A stretch of 38,056 nucleotides of DNA. Source: Chara braunii. Its lineage: Eukaryota; Streptophyta; Charophyceae; Charales; Characeae. A program made the position numbers and the translations under genes. Below, one piece after another: positions 1-8,956 of the stretch (its first letter is position 1; each line of letters opens with the position of its first letter). The notes below the pieces were generated by a model that was not told where the DNA came from, did not search any database, and saw nothing but the letters and a program-made list of their open reading frames with translations. The DNA lies in assembly GCA_003427395.1 (NCBI GenBank), contig BFEA01000099.1, forward strand, positions 3,112,819 to 3,150,874. The letters run 5' to 3'.

Positions 1-60
1 CCCCTGAACCCCCTGAACCCTAAACCCCCTATAAAACCCCTGAACCCCAGACCCTGAACC
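1..60. repeat. Degenerate telomere-like C-rich repeat
   Basis: The first 60 bases repeat CCCTGAACC/CCCTAAACC-like units with irregular spacing, including one plant-type CCCTAAA. The dominance of the CCCTGAA variant and the irregularity suggest a degenerate or interstitial telomere-type array rather than a functional chromosome end. The window edge cuts it, so its full length is unknown. Confidence 0.6.
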
Positions 61-346
61 CACTCGCCAAATTGGATCTGTCATCTTTTACATATACTCC
101 TACTGGGTCCTGGGAAACTTGTCTATATGTCCCCTAATACAATTTCTGGTTGTTGGACCCTGCAGATAGCAAAAGAAATGCACGGAGTCCTGCAGCCCAG
201 GGCCAGGGCATATGGCAAAGTTGCCGATGAGCGGAACGGGGTTAGATGCAGAATTTTGGGGCATTTCATCATACCCCTGTGTTTTAGGGATATCTAACGA
301 AATACCCAAACTTTTTAAGGGCATTTCAACAATTCCCCCACCCCGC

Positions 347-684
347 CCTACCTTCCTAGGCAAGTTTGGCGCCCGCCACCTAGAGATATGCCGTTGGTCC
401 CCCCAAGTGGACCGGAGGGGAGGCACAGTGACTGCTGATGCTCACAGGGGGAGGGGACCGGAGGGGAGGCACAGTGACTGGCCCATCGAAGAAGCTACTG
501 TAGGTCCTGATGCTACCGGCTGACCCTGGCCGGTATCGCCCACCTGCTGTAGCAGGTATCGCACCTGCTGGTGGGTGCAGCCCCCGCATGTTCCCTCGTT
601 GGAGGCTTGAGCACGGATGTGGCTGCTACGGGGTTCCCCGTAATACTATAATGACAATAAAAAAGGCCTGAAAGGCCGTCCTGT
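347..684 (+). mobile_element. tRNA-derived SINE, copy A, 5'-truncated
   Basis: This stretch aligns with the body and 3' end of the fuller SINE at 2803-3181: the same TTGGCGCCC motif, the block around CACAGTGACTGGCCCATCG, the ACCTGCTGGTGGGTG segment, and the same 3' end AATAAAAAAGGCCTG...GTCCTGT. The tRNA-like head of the other copy is absent, as expected for 5' truncation on target-primed insertion. Unlike the other copy it carries a 26-bp segment twice (409-434 and 455-480). Non-coding; the ORFs here are shadows. Confidence 0.75.
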
Positions 685-794
685 CCAGATTCGACATGTA
701 ATTGAATTTCTTGGGCTTAAAGAATTAGCCTTAAAAAAAAAAAAAAAAACTGTCGAATCTGGACAAGACAGACTTTTAGGCCTTTTCTATTGTC
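653..794. repeat. Inverted repeat built on the SINE tail
   Basis: 653-696 and 751-794 are imperfect reverse complements of about 44 bp: GACAATAAAAAAGG... on the left, ...CCTTTTCTATTGTC on the right. The left arm is the last 32 bases of SINE copy A plus 12 flanking bases. The 54-base loop contains an A17 run. The transcript could fold into a long hairpin. Confidence 0.75.
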
Positions 795-2275
795 AACGAC
801 AACGACAATGATTATTGACACAGAGCAAAATTTTGAGGAAGACAAAAAGATCCGTAACTGTGTACCGCACACGGCATGGAGGTGCAACCCCGGAGGGAGC
901 GAGGACCAATGTTGCAGAAACAAAGGCGCGAAGCAGGCTCCCCTTTTTTTGGGGTTGGCTACATGCCGGGATAAGCGAGAAATAATTGCGAATCTGTGGT
1001 CTAAACACAGGAACACACACGGCAGGAATGAAAGGCGGGTTTACTGAAGCACAGACAGACTGTGTGCATGCATTTCTTTTATTTTTTTTAAAGGTCCTAT
1101 GCATTTTGGAAAGTGCTGGTGTGAGTATGCCCTACTAAGGCCCTAGTTGCACTAGCCATCCGCCAAGAATTCGAATGCATATGGACAACCAGGTGTCCAC
1201 ATGCAATCAAGATGTTGGCCGATGGCGAGTAGTGCGACGAGGCCCTAAGACCGCCGCATTCGACCACCAATAGCCGTCATATGCATTTCGGAAAGTGCTA
1301 CATGCGTCTTTTATTGTTCCCCCCTCCCCCTCTTTTTCGCCCGTCCACTCGTTCGTTGGCTGTCGGCTAATGGCTGATCCTCCGCCCCTCCCGAACGCCC
1401 CCCGTTGCCGCTAGGTTGCCTCTTGATTTGTGGAACTCCGAAGTCGCCTGGCCTGAATAAGAAACCCCTGGGTGCCATCCAAAACGACCACCTGACGACC
1501 TCTGTAGGCTTCCGCTGGTCCTTCACTATTTTCCTCGGCTAGGACCGCCTCAACGACTGGTCCGTCTTATGACAAGGACTGCCCCCTTCGACTTCATTTT
1601 CCCGCCCCCTCTAAGCCTATCTAAGCCCTCAAAAGGTCGTCGATGTTACCCGATGGGGAAAGCCAAAACGCAATCGGGTATAGCGCAGCGGCCTCCTGGC
1701 TGCGAACTAGGGCGCACTCACAATTTCAGTTTAAAATCCAGTTCAGGCATCCCTCGAATACAACTCATCCCCACCCAACCGTAAGGTGGGTTGTGTACAT
1801 TCATGATTTTCCTCGGTTTGACACAACATTTGCCTAATCGCGACTGAAACGCATTTTCAAACTGAAACCGTGACAGCACCCTAGTTTTTCCAAAGAAAAA
1901 AGATAAGAAAAGGACTAGTAAAAAAAAAAAAAAAAAACAGAAGTTCGAGCAATGCTCGTAAGCTAACCTGGCTGATGCTGCCAGTATAACTCTGGGTTGA
2001 ATTGTGAGGTCCCTGGCCTCCCTTTACCTGGAGCGAGATCCCACTACGGATGTATGTGGATTAGTGTTTCAGGTGTGTGACTGTCAGGCATCGTGGATTT
2101 GGAGGAAATCAGCGGTAGCCTGTTTTTGTGAATTAAGCCCGGGGAAAAGGATGTTTTTTTTTGCTCTCCCATTGGTAGGTTTTTCTTTCGTTTTTGCTGT
2201 GTGGCGGTCCCAAATGTGCGTGAAATCGAGACCCATTTTTTTGGTTCATGAAATCACGCACGCTTCATTCATGGA
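795..2275. other. No gene recognised
   Basis: No coding or RNA gene is supported. Visible items are a 20-bp near-repeat (TATGCATTTTGGAAAGTGCT at 1099-1118 and 1280-1299, one mismatch), an A-run near 1920-1937, and a 21-base stretch at 1965-1985 resembling the extreme 5' end of 18S rRNA at 19 of 21 bases. Open frames are short and have no recognisable motifs. Confidence 0.5.
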
Positions 2276-2367
2276 GAAGGCAAAGACGAATGGCTTCATC
2301 GCTGGAAATTGATTGTGGTTTGGGAGGGTTCGATCCCCTCACCTACAGCAAATGGTGTATGGAGTTA

Positions 2368-2402
<35 letters not shown>

Positions 2403-2623
2403 AGTGGAGTTACTCTTCCCCTCCTTTGCCAAAGAGAATTTCTGTCAGAACAACAGAAAGGTGTGCACCTGTCTCTTATACACATCTAGATGTGTATAAG
2501 AGACAGCGTTTCACTCACGGCGAAGGCAAAGACGAATGGCTTCATCGCTGGAAATTGATTGTGGTTTGGGAGNCCCTCCTTTGCCAAAGAGAATTTCTGT
2601 CAGAACAACAGAAAGGTGTGCAC
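2276..2623. other. Misassembled segment with duplicated flanks
   Basis: A 51-bp segment at 2276-2326 recurs identically at 2522-2572, and a 50-bp segment at 2419-2468 recurs identically at 2574-2623. Between the second pair is a single N (2573). Between the copies lie a T-run and a synthetic adapter. The pattern looks like a chimeric mate-pair read or gap-fill inserted into the scaffold, not biological duplication. The 139-residue ORF across it is an artefact. Confidence 0.85.
2469..2506. other. Synthetic Nextera mate-pair junction adapter
   Basis: The 38 bases are a perfect head-to-head pair of Tn5 mosaic ends: CTGTCTCTTATACACATCT followed directly by AGATGTGTATAAGAGACAG. This is the circularisation junction of transposase-based mate-pair libraries. 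Translated, it gives the well-known contaminant peptide containing SYTHLDVYKRQ. It is not genomic sequence. Confidence 0.97.
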
Positions 2624-2802
2624 TGCGAACTATTTCAAGGAAGCCTCAGACTGTTGTTAATGAATATGGTCCATGCAGTCGTATCGACTGCCACAGCCAT
2701 GGTCAGTGAATCATACCCTGACATCTGACCCCCCGCCTGAAGCAGACACCATCTGTGAGAAGAGCACTTTCTTTTCTTTTTTAGCAGTTTTTTCTTCATT
2801 TG

Positions 2803-3181
2803 TGCAGCCTAGCTCAGTTGGTAAGGCACGCAAGTGGCATTCAGGAGGTCTTGGTTTCAATCCCCATAGGCCTCATACACCTTCCTGGGCAAGCTTGGCG
2901 CCCGACACCTAGAGATATGCCATTGGTCCCCCCGAGTGGCATTGAGCAGAGACTGCTGATGTTTATAGGGGAAGGGGACCGGAGGGGAGGCACAGTGACT
3001 GGCCCATCGAAGAAGCTACTGTAGGTCCTGATGCTACCGGCTGTAGCAGGAGGTATCGCACCTGCTGGTGGGTGAGGCTCCTGCATGTTCCCTCGTTGAA
3101 GGTTTGAGCACGGATGTGGCTGCTACGGGGTGCCCCGTAATAGTATAATGACAATAAAAAAGGCCTGACAGGCCGTCCTGT
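2803..3181 (+). mobile_element. tRNA-derived SINE, copy B, with tRNA head
   Basis: The head is tRNA-like: an A box TAGCTCAGTTGGTAAGGC at 2810-2827 and a B box GGTTTCAATCC at 2853-2863, spaced as in a tRNA gene, which would serve as an internal RNA polymerase III promoter. The unrelated body (from about 2880) is shared with copy A at 347-684. Near the 3' end are two small hairpins (ACGGGG/CCCCGT at about 3125-3138 and GGCCT/AGGCC at about 3162-3174) before the shared terminus GTCCTGT. No simple poly-A tail is seen. Non-coding and dependent on a LINE for mobility. Confidence 0.8.
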
Positions 3182-3250
3182 GATTGGGGCCAGGGGCGAG
3201 AGGGGTAGGTGATGGGAATGTTTGGTGAACAGGAAGGCGACGTGGGGATG

Positions 3251-4523
3251 TGTGACGCGCAACCTCACACCCTGTGCTGCCTTTCGTTCGGAGTGTTAGC
3301 TGTGCGGAAAAGAGGCCCAGAAAAACAGCAAGATGGGGTGTGCCAAGGATTTTTGGAAATTGAGTGTGGGGACACAGACGAAACTGAAATCCCCCGTGTT
3401 GGTCCGATGGAGCAAGTCGATCGTTTTCGCGCGTCGCAAAATGTGCGCGCGGTAAAGCGGGAAGAGAGGGAAAGGTCAAAATTCAATCCAAAAAGTATTG
3501 TCGTGCCTCCCACCGGGGTACAGCCCATCATTTAGAACAGAAAGGCTTGGGCACGCTTCGCGTGTCTCGTTTTCGTATCAAATCTCGTCGTCGTTCGCTG
3601 GTTAGTTCTGAGTCTGACGTGGAGGGTCTCAGCCGCGTGGCTCTTTCTTTATGCTCGGCTTCGCTCCGCACATGGTAGTAAAAACCCCTGGACTCGTAGC
3701 GCTCAAAACGCTGACATTCGGTGCACAGAGTGCGCGGCCAGTGGGGTTCTACTGCCGTCCATGGAATGACAATCAACTCGTTAAATGGCAACAATACCGA
3801 GTAAGGTGGGAAGTGCGTATTGATAATAACAAACCCGGCTTCTACAAACCCAGAACAGCGGTTGGCCGGAGGGAAGTAATATTGCCCGCCGATTCGTGCA
3901 ACGGCTTCTCGTACGTCCCACTCACATACACGTGTCAATCACAAAATATCCTGAGACGTCATTAAGAACAAAAAGCGATTCGCGCGTCCCCCAATCAATC
4001 TTTTTGACACGAGAGAGAGAGCAGACACAGATCAGCTTGATCAGGCATATGACTACGGGTCCGATCAATTCAACACAACGTAGGTTCCTGGGCGCCTTGT
4101 TTCTCAGGGGCGCCTCGTGGATCGACTGCTGATGTCGTGCAGCATAAGGCAGATGACATGCGTAGTGCAAACGGAGCTACAAATCTAAACACTCTTGCAT
4201 TCTCGAACAAAATCCCGACGACAATCGTCTAATCAACAAAGGAGTCACATATTCCATACACGCATTCACTGTGGAAGGTGCGAAAATGAGACATGCACCC
4301 GAAAAGATGGGTCGCGTTGCACAGTACACACGCATTCACCGTCCACAAGACAAGATAGCGGGGTCCTTGCGTAGGAGGATTACCCAGGAAACTAATGGAA
4401 GAGTTTCGGAAGAAGTTCTTTTACGCAAGAGAAGCGCACCGAATTGCTCCTACTTAGGAGAGAAAGCGAGAGACAATCAATCGAGACACATCATTGTTCA
4501 AAAGTCGAGAAAAGAGAGAGGGG

Positions 4524-4615
<92 letters not shown>

Positions 4616-5919
4616 AGATAGGTGATGACCAGATTTGTGAGAGAGACATTTGACATGACCACCATGCACTCACGCCAAAGGTAAAGATCCGCAACAACAA
4701 AGGCGCATTCGCCGTTAATTCCAATATGGCCCCGGGCCAATCATCACTCAACTCCAATCATCGAACCTCATACCCGCACCGAGGATCGCGGCCGTCGTGT
4801 GCTAACTCCCACCACTGCGATCGTCACCCCGCTGTCGTAAGCTCGACACGGTTCGCCCGGATCCCACAGTCTGTCGTGGCGATCAAGCGCGCAACCAGCC
4901 AGCCTATCGTCAGCCCGACAGGACTTTCTCTGCCTAGCCACGGCTTCCCGGAAGCTGGCTTAGGAGTCGAGAACGTAAGAGAGCTTTGCGGACGCGCTTG
5001 CGGGTTTTATAGTTGCGACAGGGGAGATAGAAGGGGGAGAAGGCGACAAAAAAGTTGAGGTGTAAGAGGAGAAGCAGGAGGAGATGACTTTGAGAAGAGT
5101 GCTTTACGAACGCCATGTTGATCCCTCGGAACTCAAGGTTCAACCAATCAGATTCGTCGTACGATAGGAAGGTCCTATCGATCCACGCACCTGATTGGCG
5201 AGCGGGAGTTATCGGGGGATCGACCGGGTGTCATACGTCAGACGTAGAGGGTGAGAAGAGAAAAGGCGCGAGAGGTGGCGCAAGACGGGTCCAAGATTCA
5301 GATGATCAAGAAAGGGAAATGAGCGCGCGAAAGCAAGGCGGGAGAGAGAGAGAGGGAAAAGGAAAAATAGTTACGGGGAGAGAGAAAAAGGAGGGAGAAG
5401 GGAAGGGAGGCGCAGGAGAGAGCGATGCGGGGGACAGAGAGGAGGAAGCTTTTGCATGCACGTCGCCGTCAAAAAAAAAAAAAAAAAAGGCACCGAAACA
5501 GTTACAGTTTGCTTCTATCCTAATTCAAAATTGAAATCACTATATCCGCGTGCAAAAAAGCGACGTGGGAAAAAAAATTCCTACGCCTATTCGTATTCAC
5601 GCAAAATTCCGAGAGTTTTCCCCGACGCACCCAAGAACATTCACACACCCAAAAAGGACGCATCGAAGTTCCGCTTATCCCAGAATTCCCAACTACCGAG
5701 CCCAATTCCCAGTGCGCTCGCTAAGGTGCACATAAATTCCCATGTATTTCCCGACTTTGCAAGAAGAAAAACAGAACTCAGCAGTCGAAAAAACTCTCAA
5801 AAAGGAAAATGTGGCACCCGAAAGCAAGAACTGAAAATGGGGTTTTCTTGGGGTTGGTATGATACAAGCAAAAGAAAGGGTACGAAAGATAGCACGGGTT
5901 CGTGAAGTGGTTCGTCACA
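3251..5919 (-). repeat. Element 1 3' LTR (left copy)
   Basis: About 2.67 kb, matching 14333-17259 throughout, with roughly 7% mismatches in the part compared by eye. It begins on the plus strand TGTGACGCGCAACCTCAC and ends GGTTCGTCACA. It contains an (AG)n tract absent from the gapped partner, and it lacks a 93-bp segment present in the right copy. The 12-mer TGTGACGCGCAA at its outer start recurs at 5922-5933, just inside the element. The ORFs across it are chance frames. Confidence 0.9.
4527..4612. repeat. (AG)43 microsatellite in the LTR
   Basis: Uninterrupted AG dinucleotides, preceded by a G-rich run. Every frame across it reads as Glu-Arg or Ser-Leu repeats and produces false ORFs. The matching part of the other LTR is an N gap, which the microsatellite probably caused. 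Confidence 0.97.
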
Positions 5920-5933
5920 TATGTGACGCGCAA

Positions 5934-6657
5934 GGGGTTCCAAAATTATGCGATCTCTTGATTGCATGTCACGGCGAAAAAGAAGAGGGGAGAACAGAGT
6001 GATGCATGAGGAACCAAACGTATCAACAGAGTAGAAGGAAGTACAAGGAATGATAACTTGACCCGCGAATGAGATGGCGACAACATCCATGGCAAGATCT
6101 CTGCAGCCCTGTCATATGCAACCCTCTACCTCGTGGAGATCGTCCAGGTGACGCCATCATGGTCCACCCGATCTCCGTGTGCTCTGCACCCCTGCTCGTT
6201 GCTGTCCGTCGAATCAGCGCATAGGTTGACGTAATCATTGATGGCGTGATCTTTCGCGAAGCTTACTGATTCGTGCTGATGAAGGGAGGAAAGGGGAGGG
6301 GGGGGGTGGTTAAAGTGAATGGGATCTACCACCGCCTAGTTGGAATAGGCCAGTAGAGGCGGTACATGTCGGGGATCTCGCGGGGATGACGGGGAGGGGG
6401 TGGGGGTAGGAAGCGATTCATCTCTTCCATCGTCACCGGGAGTTCCTCGTATCGGATGATCCGGTGGAAGTGGGGAAATGATCGCCACTGCGGGGGAGGG
6501 AAGCGAGGTAATCGCGATAGAAGGAGGAGAGGGTGCGGAAGAGTGCCGCTCGAAAGTTTTCGAAGTGGCGACAGGCGGGGATTGTCCCCGTGGCAACGCA
6601 GTAGACCTCTACCATGTTACTTTGCTCTCATGCAACACTGAACAGCAGGAGATGCCA
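5934..6657 (-). other. Element 1 3' internal region, no gene
   Basis: Lies between the ORF3 stop and the 3' LTR. No motif is recognised. A canonical polypurine tract is expected immediately upstream of the 3' LTR on the minus strand, but that position reads AACCCCTTGCGCGTCACATA instead. Either the 3' junction was rearranged or an atypical tract is used. Confidence 0.5.
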
Positions 6658-7536
6658 TCAGAATGTGGGAGCAGCGGACTGAAGGGAGGCGTGAGGGTGG
6701 ACGGTGGCGAGTAAACGGGTAGAGTAGAAGTCACGGAAGAGATGGGGATGGAAAGGGTGGGAAGGGAAGGTGACGGGGGTACGGATCTGCTCGAGGGTGA
6801 GGAAATCAAGGGGCCGGCGGGACAGCGTCCGAGGACGAAGGCCTATCGCCCGCATCGGTACATGGGCGAACTGGGGGACGGGTGGGGCTAGTGGAGGAGG
6901 GGGATCGGCGCTGTCTCCGTCGCGCGGTACTCGAGGTGGCAGCTGCAGGGCCGCCATCTTCGGGCTTCGCGCCGCTTCCGAATCTTCCGCTTCCGTTTCC
7001 GTACGTGTCGTTTTCGCCGGCGGGGCTTCCCACTCGGACCCGGTTCCTTCTTCTTTCTCTTCCTCCTCACTCAACTCGCCCTCGCTATGTTCACTATGGC
7101 TTCCCTCCTCCGATGTTTCCTCGTCGTCGTTTTCTTCTTCGTCGTCGTCGAACACCACTTCTTCTGCCCTCGGGTAGAAGGCGTAAGGGATGATCTCGTA
7201 CGGCTTCAGATACTCCTGCCACGATGGTAGCGTATCCTCGTTCCTAGGCTCCTCCAAGCACGAAGTCCACTGAAGGTACGGGTCCAAGAATCGCTCGAAA
7301 ATGTACGGAGCAGGACTGTTGTCACTTTGAAAGTAGATGTCGGGCGAGAGGTCGTCCGCCAATTGCACAATTGGTGCGATGAGCTCATGTGCAATCAACA
7401 GACGGCGACCCGGTTGTACCGATCCAAAGAGGAATCCGATAAGATTTCCTTCCACGTTAGTCCTCCAACCTTGTATGATTAGCAGCTTCGGACTCTCGAT
7501 CCACGTGGGGTGCTCGACAGTGCCCGTCCACTTCAC
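6658..7536 (-). CDS. Element 1 ORF3, second exon: acidic-domain protein of unknown function
   Basis: An open frame of 292 codons downstream of integrase, in the env-like position. I do not recognise a family, and no signal peptide or membrane segment is evident. Residues 1-120 look globular (many W, Y, P and hydrophobics). Residues 125-185 are strongly acidic (runs such as DDDEEENDDEE and SEEEEKEEG). A proline-rich part follows (about 200-225), then an Arg/Phe/His tail. The first codon of the open frame is GTG, not ATG. It joins in phase to the upstream 137-codon exon if a 251-nt intron (7786 to 7536) is removed, predicting a 429-residue protein. No stop interrupts it, unlike gag and pol. The splice is inferred. 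Confidence 0.55.
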   Translation of the reverse strand: MKWTGTVEHPTWIESPKLLIIQGWRTNVEGNLIGFLFGSVQPGRRLLIAHELIAPIVQLADDLSPDIYFQSDNSPAPYIFERFLDPYLQWTSCLEEPRNEDTLPSWQEYLKPYEIIPYAFYPRAEEVVFDDDEEENDDEETSEEGSHSEHSEGELSEEEEKEEGTGSEWEAPPAKTTRTETEAEDSEAARSPKMAALQLPPRVPRDGDSADPPPPLAPPVPQFAHVPMRAIGLRPRTLSRRPLDFLTLEQIRTPVTFPSHPFHPHLFRDFYSTRLLATVHPHASLQSAAPTF

Positions 7537-8198
7537 TTGTCTCGGGCGAGGCAGAAAGACAATTCCTCAAAAGTCTCGCGCCACAGCCGCCAATGTCCAG
7601 GATTGATAAGAGGGACCGAAAGTGGTTCGAATGAGAAGGAGAGAGAAGGGTGAAGATCAGATTGCCAGAAGGTGGGGAAGAGAGAGGGAAGACCAAAGAT
7701 AGAGAGAGGAGCGAGAAGATTGGCGTGGTTCATTGGGGATGGGGGAAGGGAACGAGGGTGGGAATCAGAACTGGCCGCCCGCTTACCGTCAAGATACGAT
7801 GCAGAGTTCGGGATGATGTTATACACTTCCCGGGCGAGGACGTGCTGCCATACGTTGGACACTTGCTCCGTCCACTCGCACAGCGAGGCCAAGATCGCGG
7901 TATGCCTCAGCTTATTGACCGAGCTGATGTCGCCAGTGAATCCCGTCGCTGTGGTGACATGGCTCGTTATGGGACCCGCTCGCAGATGAACTGCAGTAAC
8001 CTCTGTGAATATTATCGCGTGAGGGCTTCCTTCTATCCGAAACGCGGCGGCGGCACATATACCTTCGTCGCAGAAGAATCGCATCAGACGGCGGAGATCC
8101 GTATTGAGCCGAGGGTGACAAACTTGCCTAATTTCCGAGATGTTGCCACGTGACTGCGGCAGCTGTAAGTCCAGAACCTGCTCCATGATAAAACTCAT
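7533..8198 (-). CDS. Element 1 ORF3, first exon and intron read-through frame
   Basis: A true ATG at 8198-8196 overlaps the integrase stop (TGA at 8197-8195) in an ATGA arrangement, which suggests a separate protein made by reinitiation or from a spliced RNA. The first 137 codons look protein-like: a motif RLMRFFCDEGICAAAAFRIE, then a hydrophobic/Thr-rich middle, then YNIIPNSASYLD. After codon 137 composition changes abruptly to Ser/Pro/Leu low complexity, which coincides with a strong GTAAGC donor, so the remainder of this frame is probably intron. No family recognised. Confidence 0.5.
   Translation of the reverse strand: MSFIMEQVLDLQLPQSRGNISEIRQVCHPRLNTDLRRLMRFFCDEGICAAAAFRIEGSPHAIIFTEVTAVHLRAGPITSHVTTATGFTGDISSVNKLRHTAILASLCEWTEQVSNVWQHVLAREVYNIIPNSASYLDGKRAASSDSHPRSLPPSPMNHANLLAPLSIFGLPSLFPTFWQSDLHPSLSFSFEPLSVPLINPGHWRLWRETFEELSFCLARDK
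7536..7786 (-). other. Candidate intron in element 1 ORF3
   Basis: On the minus strand the donor reads GACG|GTAAGCGG (GT at 7786-7785) and the acceptor reads GACAAG|TGAAGTGG (AG at 7537-7536). The interior is pyrimidine-rich (many CTCTCTC and TCCC runs). Removal leaves exons of 412 and 878 nt that join in frame. The acceptor's own polypyrimidine tract is only moderate, and no transcript evidence is available. Confidence 0.45.
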
Positions 8199-8908
8199 GG
8201 CGAGATCGGAGAGGAGTACGAGGGACAGGAGGAGGGAGAAAGAAGACAGAGGGTTAGATCGTCGTTGTTTTCCTCGCTTTCCGAAGGAGAAGAGGGAGGA
8301 AGATTGGAAGGAGGAAGGAGATGGAGGTAGGAGGTATGCCGGACGATGGGGACGGAGCCGTGACTGGTGCTAGCCTCAGGCGCGATGCGCACCGTGTTAG
8401 TGCCGTTGGGTCCTAGCTCGACAACGCGAAAACAACCAGAGAATCTGGGAGCGAGTTTCCGGTCGCGTGCACATTTACGTACCTGCACTAGGTCCCCTAA
8501 TTTATATTGGTACTGGGGCCCATCATTCCCGTTCCAAGCCTCATAGCTACGGATTTGTCTACCGTGGGCCAGTTCGGTCATCCTTTGCCTCTTTTGGGCT
8601 AATTTCGGAACGGCCCGTTCCATCAAGTCGACGTACCTTTTGGCCTTGGCTCTCAGGGCTGCACGCGTGTCTCTACCCCCTGCTTCGGCAATTTCCGAGT
8701 TACCCCAGTAATCAACACAGGGGAGGCTATTAGTTCGAAGCTGAAAGGGGGTGAACCCCGTAGACTCGTGAGGGGTGGCCCGGTGGACGCCGACGATCTG
8801 ATATATGATTTCGGGCCAAGGACGCGTGTCGTGCGCCGCTAAGTTCCTGCGAAGGGCGGTTTTAATCATACGGTTGGCATTCTCGGCCAACCCGTTCGAC
8901 TGGGACAC
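8195..8908 (-). pseudogene. Element 1 integrase, catalytic Glu and C-terminal domain
   Basis: Opens in the last part of the rve core: SQSNGLAENANRMIK carries the catalytic Glu (residue 9 of this segment). Helical core remnants follow (HESTGFTPFQL), then a basic linker, then an SH3-like C-terminal DNA-binding region (LGDLVQVRKCARDRKLAPRF, about 137-156) like the GPY/F-type module of Ty3 integrases. There is no chromodomain; the tail is Ser/Pro-rich. It is in the same frame as the 8957-9178 segment, from which a single in-frame TAA (8957-8959) separates it. Its TGA overlaps the ORF3 ATG. Confidence 0.8.
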
Positions 8909-8956
8909 GTGGGGTGCCGTATGTCGGAGCGTGACGCCCCTTTGCGCAAGTAGTTC

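Noticed and set aside
2324-2340. tRNA-like T arm (GAGGG-TTCGATC-CCCTC)
   Set aside because: The stem is perfect, but no matching acceptor, D or anticodon arms are found upstream.
2309-2728. 139-codon ORF
   Set aside because: It runs through a T-run, the synthetic adapter and a misassembled duplication.
4271-4757. Glu-Arg and Ser-Leu repeat proteins
   Set aside because: They are translations of the (AG)43 microsatellite in the LTR.
7650-8153. Plus-strand 167-codon ORF
   Set aside because: Antisense shadow of ORF3 of element 1.
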